Shown: positions 48,236-60,128, counted from the stretch's first letter. The stretch is 64,000 nt of DNA from Paramecium octaurelia (GCA_905182995.1 CAJJDP010000021.1:562648-626647); one strand, 5' to 3'. The notes: generated from the sequence alone by a model not told the origin. Numbers and translations are program-made.

Positions 48236-49976
48236 TCATTTATTATAATTTATAATATTTATCAATTTACTCAATTGGGTAGTTTGAAATCTCTCATTAT
48301 TAATTTTAATCAATTGAGTCACTTTCAAAATTTTCATTTATTAATCTTTTAAAATTTCCCCAAAAAAACTATTTTATATCTCTATTTTCACATTCTAATG
48401 TTGATCATTACTTCCTTCAATTACATCCATTTGTTCGAGTTTTATATGGCTATTTACCTTGATCTACATCTCATGTCTGTTACTAAGAATTTACAATTTG
48501 TTGAAATAGTCCTAATATTGTTATAATTCAAATAGAATTCCTGAGGATTTAGTTAATTTGACACTGATATCTGAATTGAATTGGATTGCATTAATAATTT
48601 ACACTCTCTGACCCACAGATATCAATTCATATTATAATGGGTCGTTGATGTAGACTAATATATCCTTGAATTCAGTTATTTTAGACTTTCTCTCATCAAA
48701 ATAGTTTAAACTATCCATAACTGTAATCCAAAAACATAGATTGCAATTTTTGAGCTTTTGTATTTCCTCTTCATTTTCAGTTTCTGAGTTGAATTGTATG
48801 GCTTTACGTTAATTTTTTTGATTTACCATTATCAAATAAGATTTAGACACTATAAAGACATCAATACATGGAATGGTTCCATTTCTCAGACTTTTGAGTG
48901 ATCGAAGAAAGAACTTTTATTATTATCTTCCCAATTTGGTATTTAATTAAGCTTTTTTTATTGAATTAATTTTAGTAGTAACCAACAATTTAGTAAAAGG
49001 ATATTATGTTATTATTTTAACCTAGATGATACTATAACTATACATTAGAAGTATTAAATATAATAGGATATTCTTTTAAATTTGTTAAATGCAGTTTTTG
49101 TCCAATTTTGATCTTATTGTATATTTATTCATAACTTTATTCACAAATAAAGAAGATTGAATACCATCCATCAGATAACTCTAAAATCCTTTTACCTTAA
49201 TATTACTCTATTGCAACAACCAATAAAATCATATGTTGATTTAATGATTAATCATTTGTCCAAATCTCTTAAATTATTGTTCGACTTTATAATCTATATT
49301 AAATAAAATAACGATATTCTAACTCTAAAATTAATTTTTAATCAGTATAATTATTTTTAGCTTATAATTTCCAAAATACTAGTTTTGCTTGCTCATATAA
49401 CCAATCTTTTTCAGCATCATATTGTTTAAAATATTCCTTAATTAATTTCCAATCAAAATCCTAAGGTATTTTTTATGACCTACTAAATGAACTAAATTTC
49501 AATTAAGAATTCTTCATAAATTGTTTTGAGAGTTCATAAAATTTTTCTCCAATTAAACACTTAGGCAATTTGCTAATCTTTGAAAGCAATATGGTGTTCA
49601 TCTAAAATACCTCATTATTAGTATTGCGTTCTTTTTTTTTAATTGGTGTAATAATTTCTTTTTATATCTCATCTGCCATGATCACTGTTTAATATGAAAT
49701 TTTCTTTTCTGAAAGTGAGTCTCTTGGATTTTTACTCATGAACTTAAATTCTTATTCAGCGAATTTACTAGGATGATAAAGTTAATTGTTTATTTTAATA
49801 GCTTCCTTTGAAAGTGAATTTAGTAAATTTAAATCATTCTTTGTTGGCTTATTATCTGATTTATAGACTTCTTCTTCTTCTGACAGATCTTCAAATTGAA
49901 TGACAATCTTATTGCATTTCTCATTTTCAACTAGCTATATTTTTTAATTTCTTCCTGTTTAAAACCCGCTAATCAT
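48236..49976 (-). CDS. BRCA2: BRCA2 homolog, compact
   Basis: Loads RAD51/DMC1 onto single-stranded DNA during recombination. The helical domain is recognisable (about 130-235; DWLYEQAKLVFWKLQAK, LILELEYRYFIQYRLQSR, matching the WKL and LKYRY motifs of BRCA2), then OB1 (GKRILELSDGWYSIFFI, GQKLHLTN, NTKLG, GTIPCIDVFIV) and OB2 (NLCFWITVMDS, LISVGQRVQIINAIQF). The extreme N-terminus, MISGFQTGRNQKIQL, resembles a single BRC repeat (FxTA/G motif). The protein is only 569 residues, versus over 3400 in humans. One 31-nt intron ending AAG joins the two halves of OB1. No tower or third OB fold is obvious. Confidence 0.85.
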
Positions 49977-50035
49977 TTAGTAAATAATTATTATATATAT
50001 ATAATTAAAGAATGAAAAATAAATAATTCAAATCA

Positions 50036-50758
50036 TCATTATTATTATATTTACTATTACTAAGAATACTATTTCAATTCCTAAAATTAAGTTAAATTGC
50101 TAATGTCGATCTTTACAATCTAACGTTTCTCTACTCCATCACCTTCAAAAACCAAATGATGTTCAAATTCAATTGGTTCAATCTTATGCTCTTTCTTAAA
50201 CTTGATTTTTATTGGAATTGTAAAAACATCCCATCCCCATCTTGTTAGTAAATAGGGAGGTTAACGAACTGTAATGACATCAGGAAAGAATGTTTCATCG
50301 AGCTAAAAGGTCACATTCTTAATTAAACTATTCAAATCCAAATCTTTCAACGCAATTTTATCAGATTTTTTTGTATAATCTAAACTAACATGCGCAGTCC
50401 ATTAATGTTATAATCCATCATCTTCATCATCCTCAAATTTATAGTAATTTCCATAATTCACTTCGATTTTTAATTCGTTTGGAAGCAAAGATTAAATATT
50501 CTTTAACTCTTCTAATCTTTATTAGTATTAATTAGGAAAGTTTTCCTTAACAATATTTTACAATTCTTCATCTATAGACAAAGGGTTCTCTTTGTTAACG
50601 AATTCTACTCTGCACATTGGACACTTGTATTTAATGTTATTAAAGTCAATCAGGTCCAACAGACAAGAATGGCAAAATACATGATTACATTTCAATTTGC
50701 AAGGATCTACGAAAACTCCAAGACAAATGGAACATGTATATTCGTCTTTTGATATCAT
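50036..50758 (-). CDS. RING finger fused to a YEATS domain
   Basis: A single-exon 240-residue protein. Residues 8-50 form a C3HC4 RING (CSICLGVFVDPCKLKCNHVFC, CPMC), the hallmark of ubiquitin E3 ligases. Residues about 105-215 form a YEATS-type beta sandwich: HQWTAHVSLDYTK, LIKNVTFQLDETFFPDVIT, VRQPPYLLTRWGWDVFTIPI, FEHHLVF. YEATS domains read acylated or crotonylated histone lysines through an aromatic cage; the GWG-F motif equivalent here is GWDVF. The tail is Gln-rich. This combination is unfamiliar to me and suggests a ligase that targets acyl-marked chromatin, which is inference. Confidence 0.85.
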
Positions 50759-51650
50759 TTAGCTAATAATTTATTTCTTTAATAAACTGATAAATTTTTA
50801 TTAAATAAGCATCTGATAAATTCTAAATTTTAATTCTTTTTTAAACAAGAAATTCTTACTTTAAATCCAAATCTAAGAGTTGGAACTATAATAATATCAA
50901 AAACTGTCGTATCTGTTATCAATTTAAAGAAGTATAAAATTAAAAGATAATATAGGGATATTTAAATTCAATTACATAAATATAATTTAATAGTAAATAA
51001 AATACATGGTTTTAGCATGAAAATAAATTCAACAAATATGGTTTAATTATAACCAAAAAATTTGAGTAAAATTAACTATAATCCAATTGGAATTTGTTAT
51101 TTAAAAATTGAGAAAATCAATTAAAAAAAAGTTTGCATAAGTGAGATATAATTTTAAATACTATCAATAAACAATATGCAGTTCTAGAAAACTTGAAAAT
51201 ATATATTTGTTATATCTAAAGTGTATATATACATATTTTTTAATTGTTGGAAAATTAGAAAAATATTCGAGGAAATTCTAATATGATAATTTGATTGAAA
51301 GAATTCTAAAGTTTTAAGAGATAATATGTAAATCGTTTTCTAAAGATCAAGGACTTTTAAGGCTGAATTATATTGAATTTGAAAATTAAGAAATGAATTA
51401 AAAAATAATTTGAAAAGATCGATATTTAAAAATTAATACTTTTAATCTTATCATGTATTTTAAGCCATCTAATTGGAAACCTTGCTATATTCAAACTCTG
51501 GTAGTCAAAATGGGCTTGATTCAATTCTTATATTGTATATATATATATTTGATGTGGTATAGTTATATATAAAAAGTTCAATGGAAATAATGAATAATTT
51601 AAAATATGTAAATTTAATAACACTATTCATAGCTGATTGATGAGCTAAAA
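50759..51650. other. Longest noncoding spacer (about 890 bp)
   Basis: Divergent promoters of the RING-YEATS and pseudokinase genes lie here. The sequence is extremely AT-rich with poly-A/T and short (AT)n runs near 51240 and 51540; no frame exceeds about 35 codons and I see no tRNA cloverleaf. At roughly twice the length of other spacers in the window it may hold an unrecognised noncoding RNA or a decayed gene. Confidence 0.5.
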
Positions 51651-53080
51651 ATGAATGAATCAAACAGTTTATTAAGACAGAAGTAGGAATCTCTAATTGA
51701 AAAAATTTGTTAGCAGGAACTAATTAAAGAAATATTGCCGATCTATCAGCACAAGGTCAAAGAATTTGAGTCGAAGGAAATTCGTGTATATGATAATGCA
51801 ATTGTCATAGAGAGTTTATATTTTGAATTGAGCAAATGTTATCACGAAATCAAATTTACAAAAACCAAGAATTGCGATGGTCTTTATGTGATCATCTTGC
51901 AATACGGATAGGGAAGAGAATTTCTAATTGCGAATAATGAAGAATTAATGAAACGAATTTAAGTTCTATTGAAAAGATTTTGCATTAACAAGAACTTTTT
52001 TGGAAAATATAAATTATTATAAATGAATTGCCTTCCCATATCTTAAGCGATCAAAGTATTAATGATTAGTATATTAGAATAATAGCGAGGAGCATTGCAC
52101 TTAAGTTTATGAAAAAAAACTATTAAAAGATCCAAAAGAATTCCAAATATTCCACAATTCCATTACAATAATGCACGCTTTAAAAACTAAACCTTGCTCT
52201 CCAAAACTCTATGAGGACAATTACAAGTACTATATTCTTGGGGAAAAGATGAAGCTTCAATCTTTAGAGAACTTGCTGCTTAATGGATTCGATTTTCGAG
52301 AAATCCCTTTCGTATCAATCATATATATGATCTTGCAAAATTTACAGAAGTATTAACAGAGAAACATATATCATGGGAATATCAATCTTTCATCTGTTTT
52401 TATCAATATCGAAAATGAAACCTTGGAGGTAGTAATTCTGTTTCCCAGATATGTGGAAAATAGTAATTACACAATTGAAAACGATCTTTATAATTTGGGA
52501 ATATTAATATATCAAATTACGTTTTATACCATGACCAACAGAATTAAACAATACGTTGATTTGGATCTAATAAATAGGATCCATAATTAGATGGCTGATT
52601 AAAACTATAAATAAAACGAATATCAGTTTTTGTATAGAGTTAGTTAATTAGATCTTTTGAAATAATTACTATCTCCAAATATTACTTTGAAAAGAGCCAT
52701 TAAACATCAATGGTTTGTAACCATACAACAAAATATTAAACACCAACAAACTCATAAATAGTTAAATCCAAACTTTTTACCAACTATTGTAGAGATTAGC
52801 GACTCATTGATAATTTCTTCTTCTCTCAATGATGGAAAAGTTGCAAATTTCAATTAATAAACTTATTAAGATTAAGGTATGCATTTTGTATTAATGTGTG
52901 TTAGATCCAGAGGAGTATTAAACAATCAAATGTTAAATTGTTAATACGATTAGGATGATCCCATCGAAAATGAAACATGATGAAGCCAGCCAATATCTCA
53001 TGAAATCCAAAACGGTTCCTAATTCACAAGTAAAAAGAGCTTCTCTGCCTGAAATTACCAAATAAACAACTGTAAAATGA
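51651..53080 (+). CDS. Protein pseudokinase
   Basis: A 459-residue protein with introns of 22 and 28 nt. The C-terminal half follows the kinase fold: hydrophobic alphaE helix then NIYHGNINLSSVFIN in place of the HRDxKPxN loop, VVILFPRY in place of DFG, and ENDLYNLGILIYQIT in place of the D-W-S-G helix F motif. A terminal KRAIKHQWFV matches the usual end of the domain. All three catalytic signatures are therefore missing, including the catalytic Asp and the DFG Asp, so it should not transfer phosphate. Likely a scaffold or allosteric regulator. The tail is basic, with RASLPE resembling a PKA-type site. Confidence 0.75.
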
Positions 53081-53211
53081 TTATATTTCTAATGAGAAAA
53101 TTATGATTAAATCAAGAGAGTTTTAAACATATTTCCATTATAAATATTCCTATTTATTTTTATTAAAATTTAATGTAGAACTAAATTAGGTCTAAGAGAA
53201 GATGCAAAACG

Positions 53212-55740
53212 ATGAAGAATGTCAATCATGAATAATTTATCGATTCAATTAACACTCCCAGAGATTAGGACATCTCTTTATTAAATTTTGTTGAAATAAA
53301 AAGGTTTTGCGATTTATTGTAAATATAAAGATAAAAGGATAAAGCATTGAAATAATAATAAAAACGAGAACATCTTAGGAACCTATTGGCCAAGAAATTC
53401 AGACTAATTTATAATGTAATGCGGTTACTTCATCATCATGAAAGAGTAATTTTGGAAAGACATGATGAAGGACTAAAAAAGAAATCTTTTCTTCTTATAT
53501 TTCCAGTAAATCTTGAATTCAACTAGGGTGACACATCCAGAAGGTTTTGGGATATTATCCTATTGATTACCTATATTTAAACAGCCATATATTTGCCTTT
53601 GAGAATAGCATTTATGGATAAAAGGTCCTAGGGAGTGTATGAATTAGACCTAATAAACGATATCATCTATTGTATTGAGTATCTATCATTTTATATAGTT
53701 ACAGACATACTTTGTATATTGAGATCTTGTTACTATAATCGATAAAATGTATTAGTCCAAAATTAGTGGCTTATATTTTTGAACTACCTAAAGGGTTGGC
53801 TGATCCCTGATATCATCACACTCATCCCCTTCGATTCAATTTATCAGTATCTAGTTATAAAATTGATAGTTTTCACGTTCAATATCATAAATTCCCTAGA
53901 TTTCTTAGAGTTTTTCGTATCAATCGTATATTTAAAGTATCAACATTTCATTAAAACAAAAAGTAATTATTTTATATTAATAGTTTTTATTTTTAGTAAT
54001 TGGGAAAATGTTTTTAATATATTTAATTCCTATTAATTAAACATCTTTAGGATTATCGTAAAATTTATATATGGATTGCATCTATTTTCTTGTCTTTGGT
54101 ATTTGGCATCGAATACCAATGATGAATAATACTAAGAAGATCAGGATTATTAAAGTCTAATGAATTAAAATTCAGAATACATAAGGTGTTTATTTTGGGC
54201 CTTACAGACATTTTCAACTATAGGTTATGGGAATGATGCTGCAAAAAATTACGCATAGTATATAGTGGCTATATTGTGGATGTTCTTGGGTGCCTCGTTT
54301 TACTGTGTGATATTGTTGAACTTGTCCGAATGGTTAAAGAAACTAAATTCGGAATGCGTGTATGTGGAAATGCAAAATACGTTGAAGTTATTTTTCAAAA
54401 AGATTGAAGTCATTAAAGAAGTGCAAACCAAAGTTCAATTGTATTTAGCATTAAATATCAAATAAAATTAAGCTTGGTCCTTAAGCTTATAAGAGTGGTT
54501 CTAAAATTTACCGATAACTAGGTAAAAAGAAATTACTCTCTATGTTTCATATATAGAAATGATGCAGATTCATTTTTTTCGATTAAATCTCAATTTTTCT
54601 GTATCCATTTTGCCAAAGATGATGCTCATGAAAACTTAACAAAATTGTAAAATTTGGATCAAAGATGAAGTAGTAAATGAAATTTATTTTCTAATTAGAG
54701 GTAAATTATAATATAGGACTTAATTTGGAAAAATACTTTTACAAATTGAATAAGGATCAGTTTTTGGTGAGCAAGAGTATTTTAAAAAACTCAAGTTCTC
54801 AAAATAACACACTAGAAAAAACTATGCAGTTGCCATAGAATTGTGTGAATACATTATTTTGAATGGAGATTATTTTTTTTAATAAATGAGCTCATTCCCA
54901 GCACTTCGTTAGTATTTAGGAATCGTTGCTCACAATAGGGAACAAAGAATGAAAGCTCAAATTATTTATAACAGATTTGAAAGGGAGAGGGAGATTATTA
55001 ACACTTTGAAGCTTGAGAAAATTAAAGAAACCTGCAATATCGATGTAACAAGATACAAAGGAATGATTAAACCTCTAAAATCAATCATCTATGATACACA
55101 GCATTCACGTACTTAGTAAGTACTTGAACAGTTAATTCATAACAGAAGGAATAAAATTGATAAATTAATGTAGCAATTCAAAAAAGTTGTTTAGATGATA
55201 ATATTCGCTAATAAATTAATTGAGAAGCAGTCATTAAATGTTAGTAAAGTACATCCACTAATGATTTTTCATCAATAACAAACACAAACAACTTTGAAGA
55301 CACAATCTAATGAGTCTAGGATATTTGTTTCATAAAAATAATAAATAATCAATCAAAATCAAAATGGTCAAAAAAATATAGTTATTAAAATGAAATAATT
55401 TACTAATGTAAGTTTCAGAAAACGTAAATAATAAATTAGTAATAAAATATGGATTCACAATTAAAGTAAAAAGTATGTCTTATAATAAATGTTCAGAGTT
55501 AAATGTCCAAAATAATAAATGGAAAAAACATTTAGTTTTTAAGGCAATAGCTTGGAATCTGATGATTACTCTCATTATGAGAGATAACTGAGAATATTTA
55601 GAAATAATTTTTAGGATCTTAAGTGTATGAAAAAATACATCAAATAATATAAAGAATTATTGAAGAAATAAATTGGAGACTTAGAAAATGAACTACTTAA
55701 TGTATGTACTTAAATTGAAAAACTAGAATTAAAAGAATGA
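53212..55740 (+). CDS. CNG/EAG-type potassium channel
   Basis: An 823-residue channel: six membrane segments, S4 with arginines every third residue (FPRFLRVFRINRIFK), pore CLFWALQTFSTIGYGND with an intact TIGYG filter, a C-linker, and a cyclic-nucleotide-binding domain (YFLIRGKLQYRTQFGKILLQ, GSVFGEQEYF). The Gly-Glu of the binding cassette is kept (FGEQ), but the region before the Arg is shuffled (SKQHTRKNYAVA). A long Gln/Lys-rich coiled-coil tail follows. Introns of 23 nt and 34 nt flank S4; the 34-nt intron contains an internal TAG and is placed by the conserved NWENVFN. Voltage-gated potassium flux modulated by nucleotide is expected. Confidence 0.9.
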
Positions 55741-55890
55741 TATTAAATTATGTTTCTCGATTGTTTATTTTAAATTATTAGTATTATTTACTGATGCAAA
55801 TTTTGAAAAATGACAAAATGATTTCAATACTAAAACTTGAAATAAATGAACTAGACCATATAATGAGTATAGAAAAATTTCTATATTTAT

Positions 55891-57099
55891 TCATTCCTAA
55901 ATCTCCTAAACATCCTATTAATCTTTTCTTTCATCATTCTATTGTTCAAAATCTATTGTTTAAATTTCTTGATTATTTTAATGAAATTAATTGAGAGGTT
56001 GATTTTCTTATTAATTTGTTTCATCGATTGATTTCCTTTGAGAATTTTATTATAAATTTTGACTGTGATCCTTATTAATTGTCTCTTAATTGAGTTGTTC
56101 TTATTATTTATTTTCCATTTATTCATTCTTTTACTAACTTGATTCGATATTTTCCTACTAAATCTATTCACCCTGTTCTTAAAGAGAAATTTCTTATTAT
56201 TCGTTGGTTTGTTCTTTGTTTTCTACTTTTTCTTGGGAATTCTAGGGTTTTTCGATCAATTCATTAACAATTTTGGTAACTTTATCTTCGTATGGCTCAT
56301 AAGGTTAAAAATCAGATTCAAATAAGCTCTACCTATATTAAAAGTCTTAATGAAATAAGAGTTATCTAGATTCTATATTATTGTCCTATCTTGTTCTTTT
56401 TCTTAATGAATATATAATACTCAGTACTTTGTTTATTGACTTTTGCTTTCACCCAGAGGATCCAATTTTTTGCTTATACAATTTTCTCTCTCTAAGATAT
56501 AATATTTAAAAAATATACTCTATAATTATGACTCACTAACTCTGGAGTTGGTCCAATATTGAACTAAAGTCTTAGTAGGTTTGAAATTCTTATAAGGGTA
56601 CTCTGATATGTTGGCAATGTGTTGTTCAACCCATTTTCTTTCTTCATTCCAATCTTTAACGTTGTACTGCGACTTTTAGTCTTATATTCTCTTCAATAAC
56701 TGCTAATTTTCCATAACAATGTTAATCAATTCCTTTTTCCTATGATCTTTATTTAGAGACTTTTTGGGAACGAAATTCAATGTACTAGATTTGTTGATTG
56801 GAAGAGTAGAAATTGAGCTATCTGCGAACATAAAATAAGATAAATAAATTACTCTGTGATTGTTTGACAATATTGTTTATTTTGGAAACGAGATTTTGAT
56901 TTTCCCTTTCAATTTCCTATTGCTTTTATGATTTGATAGCCTCCTTAATTTTCTTATTCTTAAGAAAGTCATATTATTTTGGAGCACTTGTATTAATCTA
57001 TGGTCTCATAGTTAAGAGATGTTGATTCAATATTACCTAGTTTTAAAATATTTCCTTTGTGGCACAGATTTTATTCCCAATCGGTATATTTCGATTCAT
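55891..57099 (-). CDS. CFAP97: CFAP97/hemingway-type ciliary protein
   Basis: The N-terminal 175 residues carry the CFAP97 (KIAA1430) domain: a basic helix ENQNLVSKINNIVKQ, then RKKELINIVMENQQLLKRIQDQKSQY, NVKDWNEERKWVEQH, IANISEYPYK. CFAP97 proteins are required for motile cilia and sperm tails in animals. The remaining 200 residues are an extremely Gln/Glu/Asn-rich tail. Introns: 31 nt ending CAG, 27 nt (a multiple of three, optional) and 26 nt ending AAG, which opens the tail. With all three the product has 374 residues. Divergent from the histidine-kinase-like gene. Confidence 0.8.
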
Positions 57100-57509
57100 A
57101 ATATTATATTATAATTTTATTTTATATAAGAATTGAAATAAGTCTACAAATAACCCCCTATTTTTCTATGCCATCCCAAAATTAATTAGCTATTATACAC
57201 ACTTTCATTATGTCTCTTCATCCAAAAGTTTGTCATAGACAAATTTGCTTTTCAATATAAACCCTATATTGGAGACCAAAGAGAATATGTAATTTAATTA
57301 CTTGAAATGCACAGAACTAATAATCAATTTCAAAAATTGTGCTATGTAATATAATACAAAATTATTTATCTATTATTAATTGAATTCAATTAAACTGTAG
57401 ATACGCGTTTTAATATTTTCGATCTCAATCGACGAATTAATGTCAAGATTTAGTTAGGATTGTTTAACACCCCTCATACTCTTCATTTAAAATAAATATA
57501 TTTTTTAAA
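57100..57509. other. Divergent promoter region
   Basis: About 410 bases between the start codons of CFAP97 and the histidine-kinase-like gene. No reading frame of note, no RNA fold recognised, somewhat less AT-rich than the neighbouring spacers around 57420-57480. Confidence 0.5.
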
Positions 57510-59551
57510 ATGATCAAAAAATTTTCTTTAAGCTTTATATCTTCCGAACTCGAATATTCCTTTAAAAAATGGGTTATTGAACAAAATCAATTCATTTATG
57601 AGACTACTCTTGCTACAATCACAATTTATCTTATAATAAATCTGGTCAATTACAACAGTGATGTCATTTACATCATAACGACTTCAATCAGCCTTTGTAT
57701 TGAATTAACTATACTTTTTTTCTATCAGAAATATCCTTTGCAAAGAGAATTTATTCAAAGCTTGAATCTAATCGTTTTTGGCATTACGATTGATATTTAT
57801 ATGATTTACCATCAAATCTAAGACACAGCCATAGAAATGGGGATAATGAAATATAGTATAGAATCTATTATTATAAAAAAGTGTTATATCTTTAGGGAAA
57901 TCGATTTAGATTGCAAACTTTGATTTTTCTCCTCGGCTTTGGAGTGGAGATCTCAATATCTCAATTTGATGTAGCTTAGCAAATAGCGCATGGCTTATTT
58001 AGATTGTTTATTATATTCTTTCGTTACTAGGTCGAGAAAAAAAGAAGATAATATTATTTGGCACAGAGATCTTAATTATAATATGAGAATCTGATAGAGG
58101 AGTAATTGCCAACTTGGGTGGTTTTGATTAAATATGATAAGTAACAAGGTTAAATAAGGATCGACAAGATTAATAGAATAATGAGGGAAACCTTTAACAT
58201 TGTAACTGATCAAAAGTTTAGAGAGTTTCTACGAGATTCAAATATCCAACCCTTAGAAGAATCCCAGAAGAGGCAATTTAATTTCGAGGAGCTATTGCTG
58301 AAAGAATTGCTCTATAAATAGGAAACAAATTAAATAACAAAGTTTTTGGGTTATTTTATAAACAATGAAAAAAAGTGGTAATTCTAAATTACCAAAATCT
58401 ATCTAAATTCAATAGAACCAACCATACTTCTTTTGTTTATAGAATAGGGAGGGAATCTGTATGAGTTCTATTCTCAATAGATCAAGTGGAGAGATCAACA
58501 GTTGGTTAATCAAAGCAAACAATTTCTAAATTACATCAAGGATCAAATAGGCATTCTGAAGTTCTTCAAGTAGTAATCAAGAGTTTAAGAGTTGTTTCAC
58601 ATTAGTAACTTGATCAGCAATAGTTATATTCTATTTAATCAAAGCTTGAACATCTATAATATCACTTAGATAACTTACGGTAAATTAAAATATAAAATCA
58701 ATGAATTTTAATTAATGGATTTAATTTATCAACTTAAAGAGGATCTTAAATTTACAAATAATCAATTAAAATCAAATATACTCTTGAAAACAGATAGATC
58801 AAAAATGATATCAATTATTTTGAGTATTTCTGAATTTATTAAGATCATGCTGGCAATCATAACAAATGATGAAAAATAATTGTACGAATGTCATCCCTCA
58901 GGATTTCCTATCTAAATAAAATTCAAGAGAATCAAACATTAACCTGGATGCTTGAAAATTATAATGAAACATTAAAGTCTCAAAATACCACATCAGATAC
59001 AAGAAGCATTATTAAAAGCCGCATCGTATACTGATCATAAAAAAAGAAATTGGGGGGTCAATCATTATTATGAAAACATTTAAAATTTAAGCGAATAGAT
59101 TCATAATTTGAACTTACAAGCACAGAAAGTTACAAAAAGCCAAATTTCTTTATTAGATCTTGATTTAGCTTCATATTAGTAAGCAAAGGAGGTGAATTTG
59201 AAAGGAAGTACAGAGCCTTTTAGCACTTTGGGCTTACCTTTGGCTTAATATCTCGTCTGTCAATTAGGACCAAATAATCAAATCAATTTTAAGGATACTT
59301 AACAATAAAAAATGGGGGATTCCTTGTCCTTTCGAAATTCAACTCCATAAACAAAGATAAGTTTTTTGATTTATGAAGATTTGAATGAATTTATTTATCA
59401 ATTGAATGAGAAAGAGTCCAATCCTTATTTAGATTGCTATATTTCAAATGAGATTCAGCAATCAACATTTAAAACATTCCACAGTTTATCTCCATCAAAT
59501 AAACATAAAAGAGGTAGTTTATAATCATTTATAAACACTAAATTAAATTGA
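57510..59551 (+). CDS. Degenerate membrane histidine kinase
   Basis: About 671 residues with one 26-nt intron ending AAG. The N-terminal 170 residues contain several hydrophobic helices (TTLATITIYLIINLVNY, IYIITTSISLCIELTILFFY, SLNLIVFGITIDIYMIY, LIFLLGFGVEISI). A helical dimerisation-like region and an ATPase-like domain follow: TDRSKMISIILSISEFIKIM stands where the N box is, and PFSTLGLPLAQYLVCQLGP where the G2 box is. The H-box histidine motif, the N-box Asn and the DxGxG of the G1 box are not present. This points to a pseudo-kinase derived from a membrane sensor histidine kinase; no receiver domain follows. Confidence 0.65.
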
Positions 59552-59567
59552 GTATATTTTATTAATT

Positions 59568-60088
59568 ATGCTAATTTATTACATTTTAATAATAAACTCA
59601 ATAATATTTTGTTCTTAATCAGTATAAATCCCAGTAGAAGATGTGGAGTTTATAACTCATAAAGAGTCTGGATTTAAATTGGTTAACTCAAAAATTCTTA
59701 TAAATAGAGTGGATAATATTAAAGGTGTGATAGATGATGATGGTGCGAATTTTTTGCATTTTGAAATATATGATGTAAAGACAGAGCAATCAAAGAAGAA
59801 GATAGCAGGTATATTGGAATAATTCTGGAGTGATGCAAAAATGGTCCCACTTAGAATGAGAAATCAATTAGAATTTATGTTATAATTCGATTTAATAATT
59901 TTAGTGATATAGCTTTTAGGAAACCAAAAAATGCTTAAATAGAAGTAAATGAACTAAAGAATAATACTTGGTCGATATTAATATACCTAAAGGAGAGTAC
60001 AGAAGTGATGGAGATTAAGTTTAAGATTCCAGATAACCATTTTAATGAGTAGTTTTCTAAGTTGAGAGTGTTACTGGACTTTATTTGA
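59568..60088 (+). CDS. Secretory-pathway protein, 164 residues
   Basis: The N-terminus MLIYYILIINSIIFCSQSV is a signal peptide. The mature part is a beta-rich domain (VEDVEFITHKESGFKLVNSK, NFLHFEIYDVKTEQS, FWSDAKMVPLRMRNQ, NTWSILIYLKEST), apparently lumenal or secreted, with no second membrane helix and no ER-retention signal. One 26-nt intron. The arrangement resembles lumenal domains of ER translocon-associated or cargo-receptor proteins, but I could not assign it. It follows the histidine-kinase-like gene by 16 bases, the tightest same-strand spacing in the window. Confidence 0.6.
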
Positions 60089-60128
60089 AATAAGTATTAT
60101 AATAATTGTGTAAATTGGATTAACTAAA

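Noticed and set aside
51500-51550. tRNA-like stretch with a GATTC box near 51520
   Set aside because: No acceptor stem, anticodon arm or D-arm could be folded around it.
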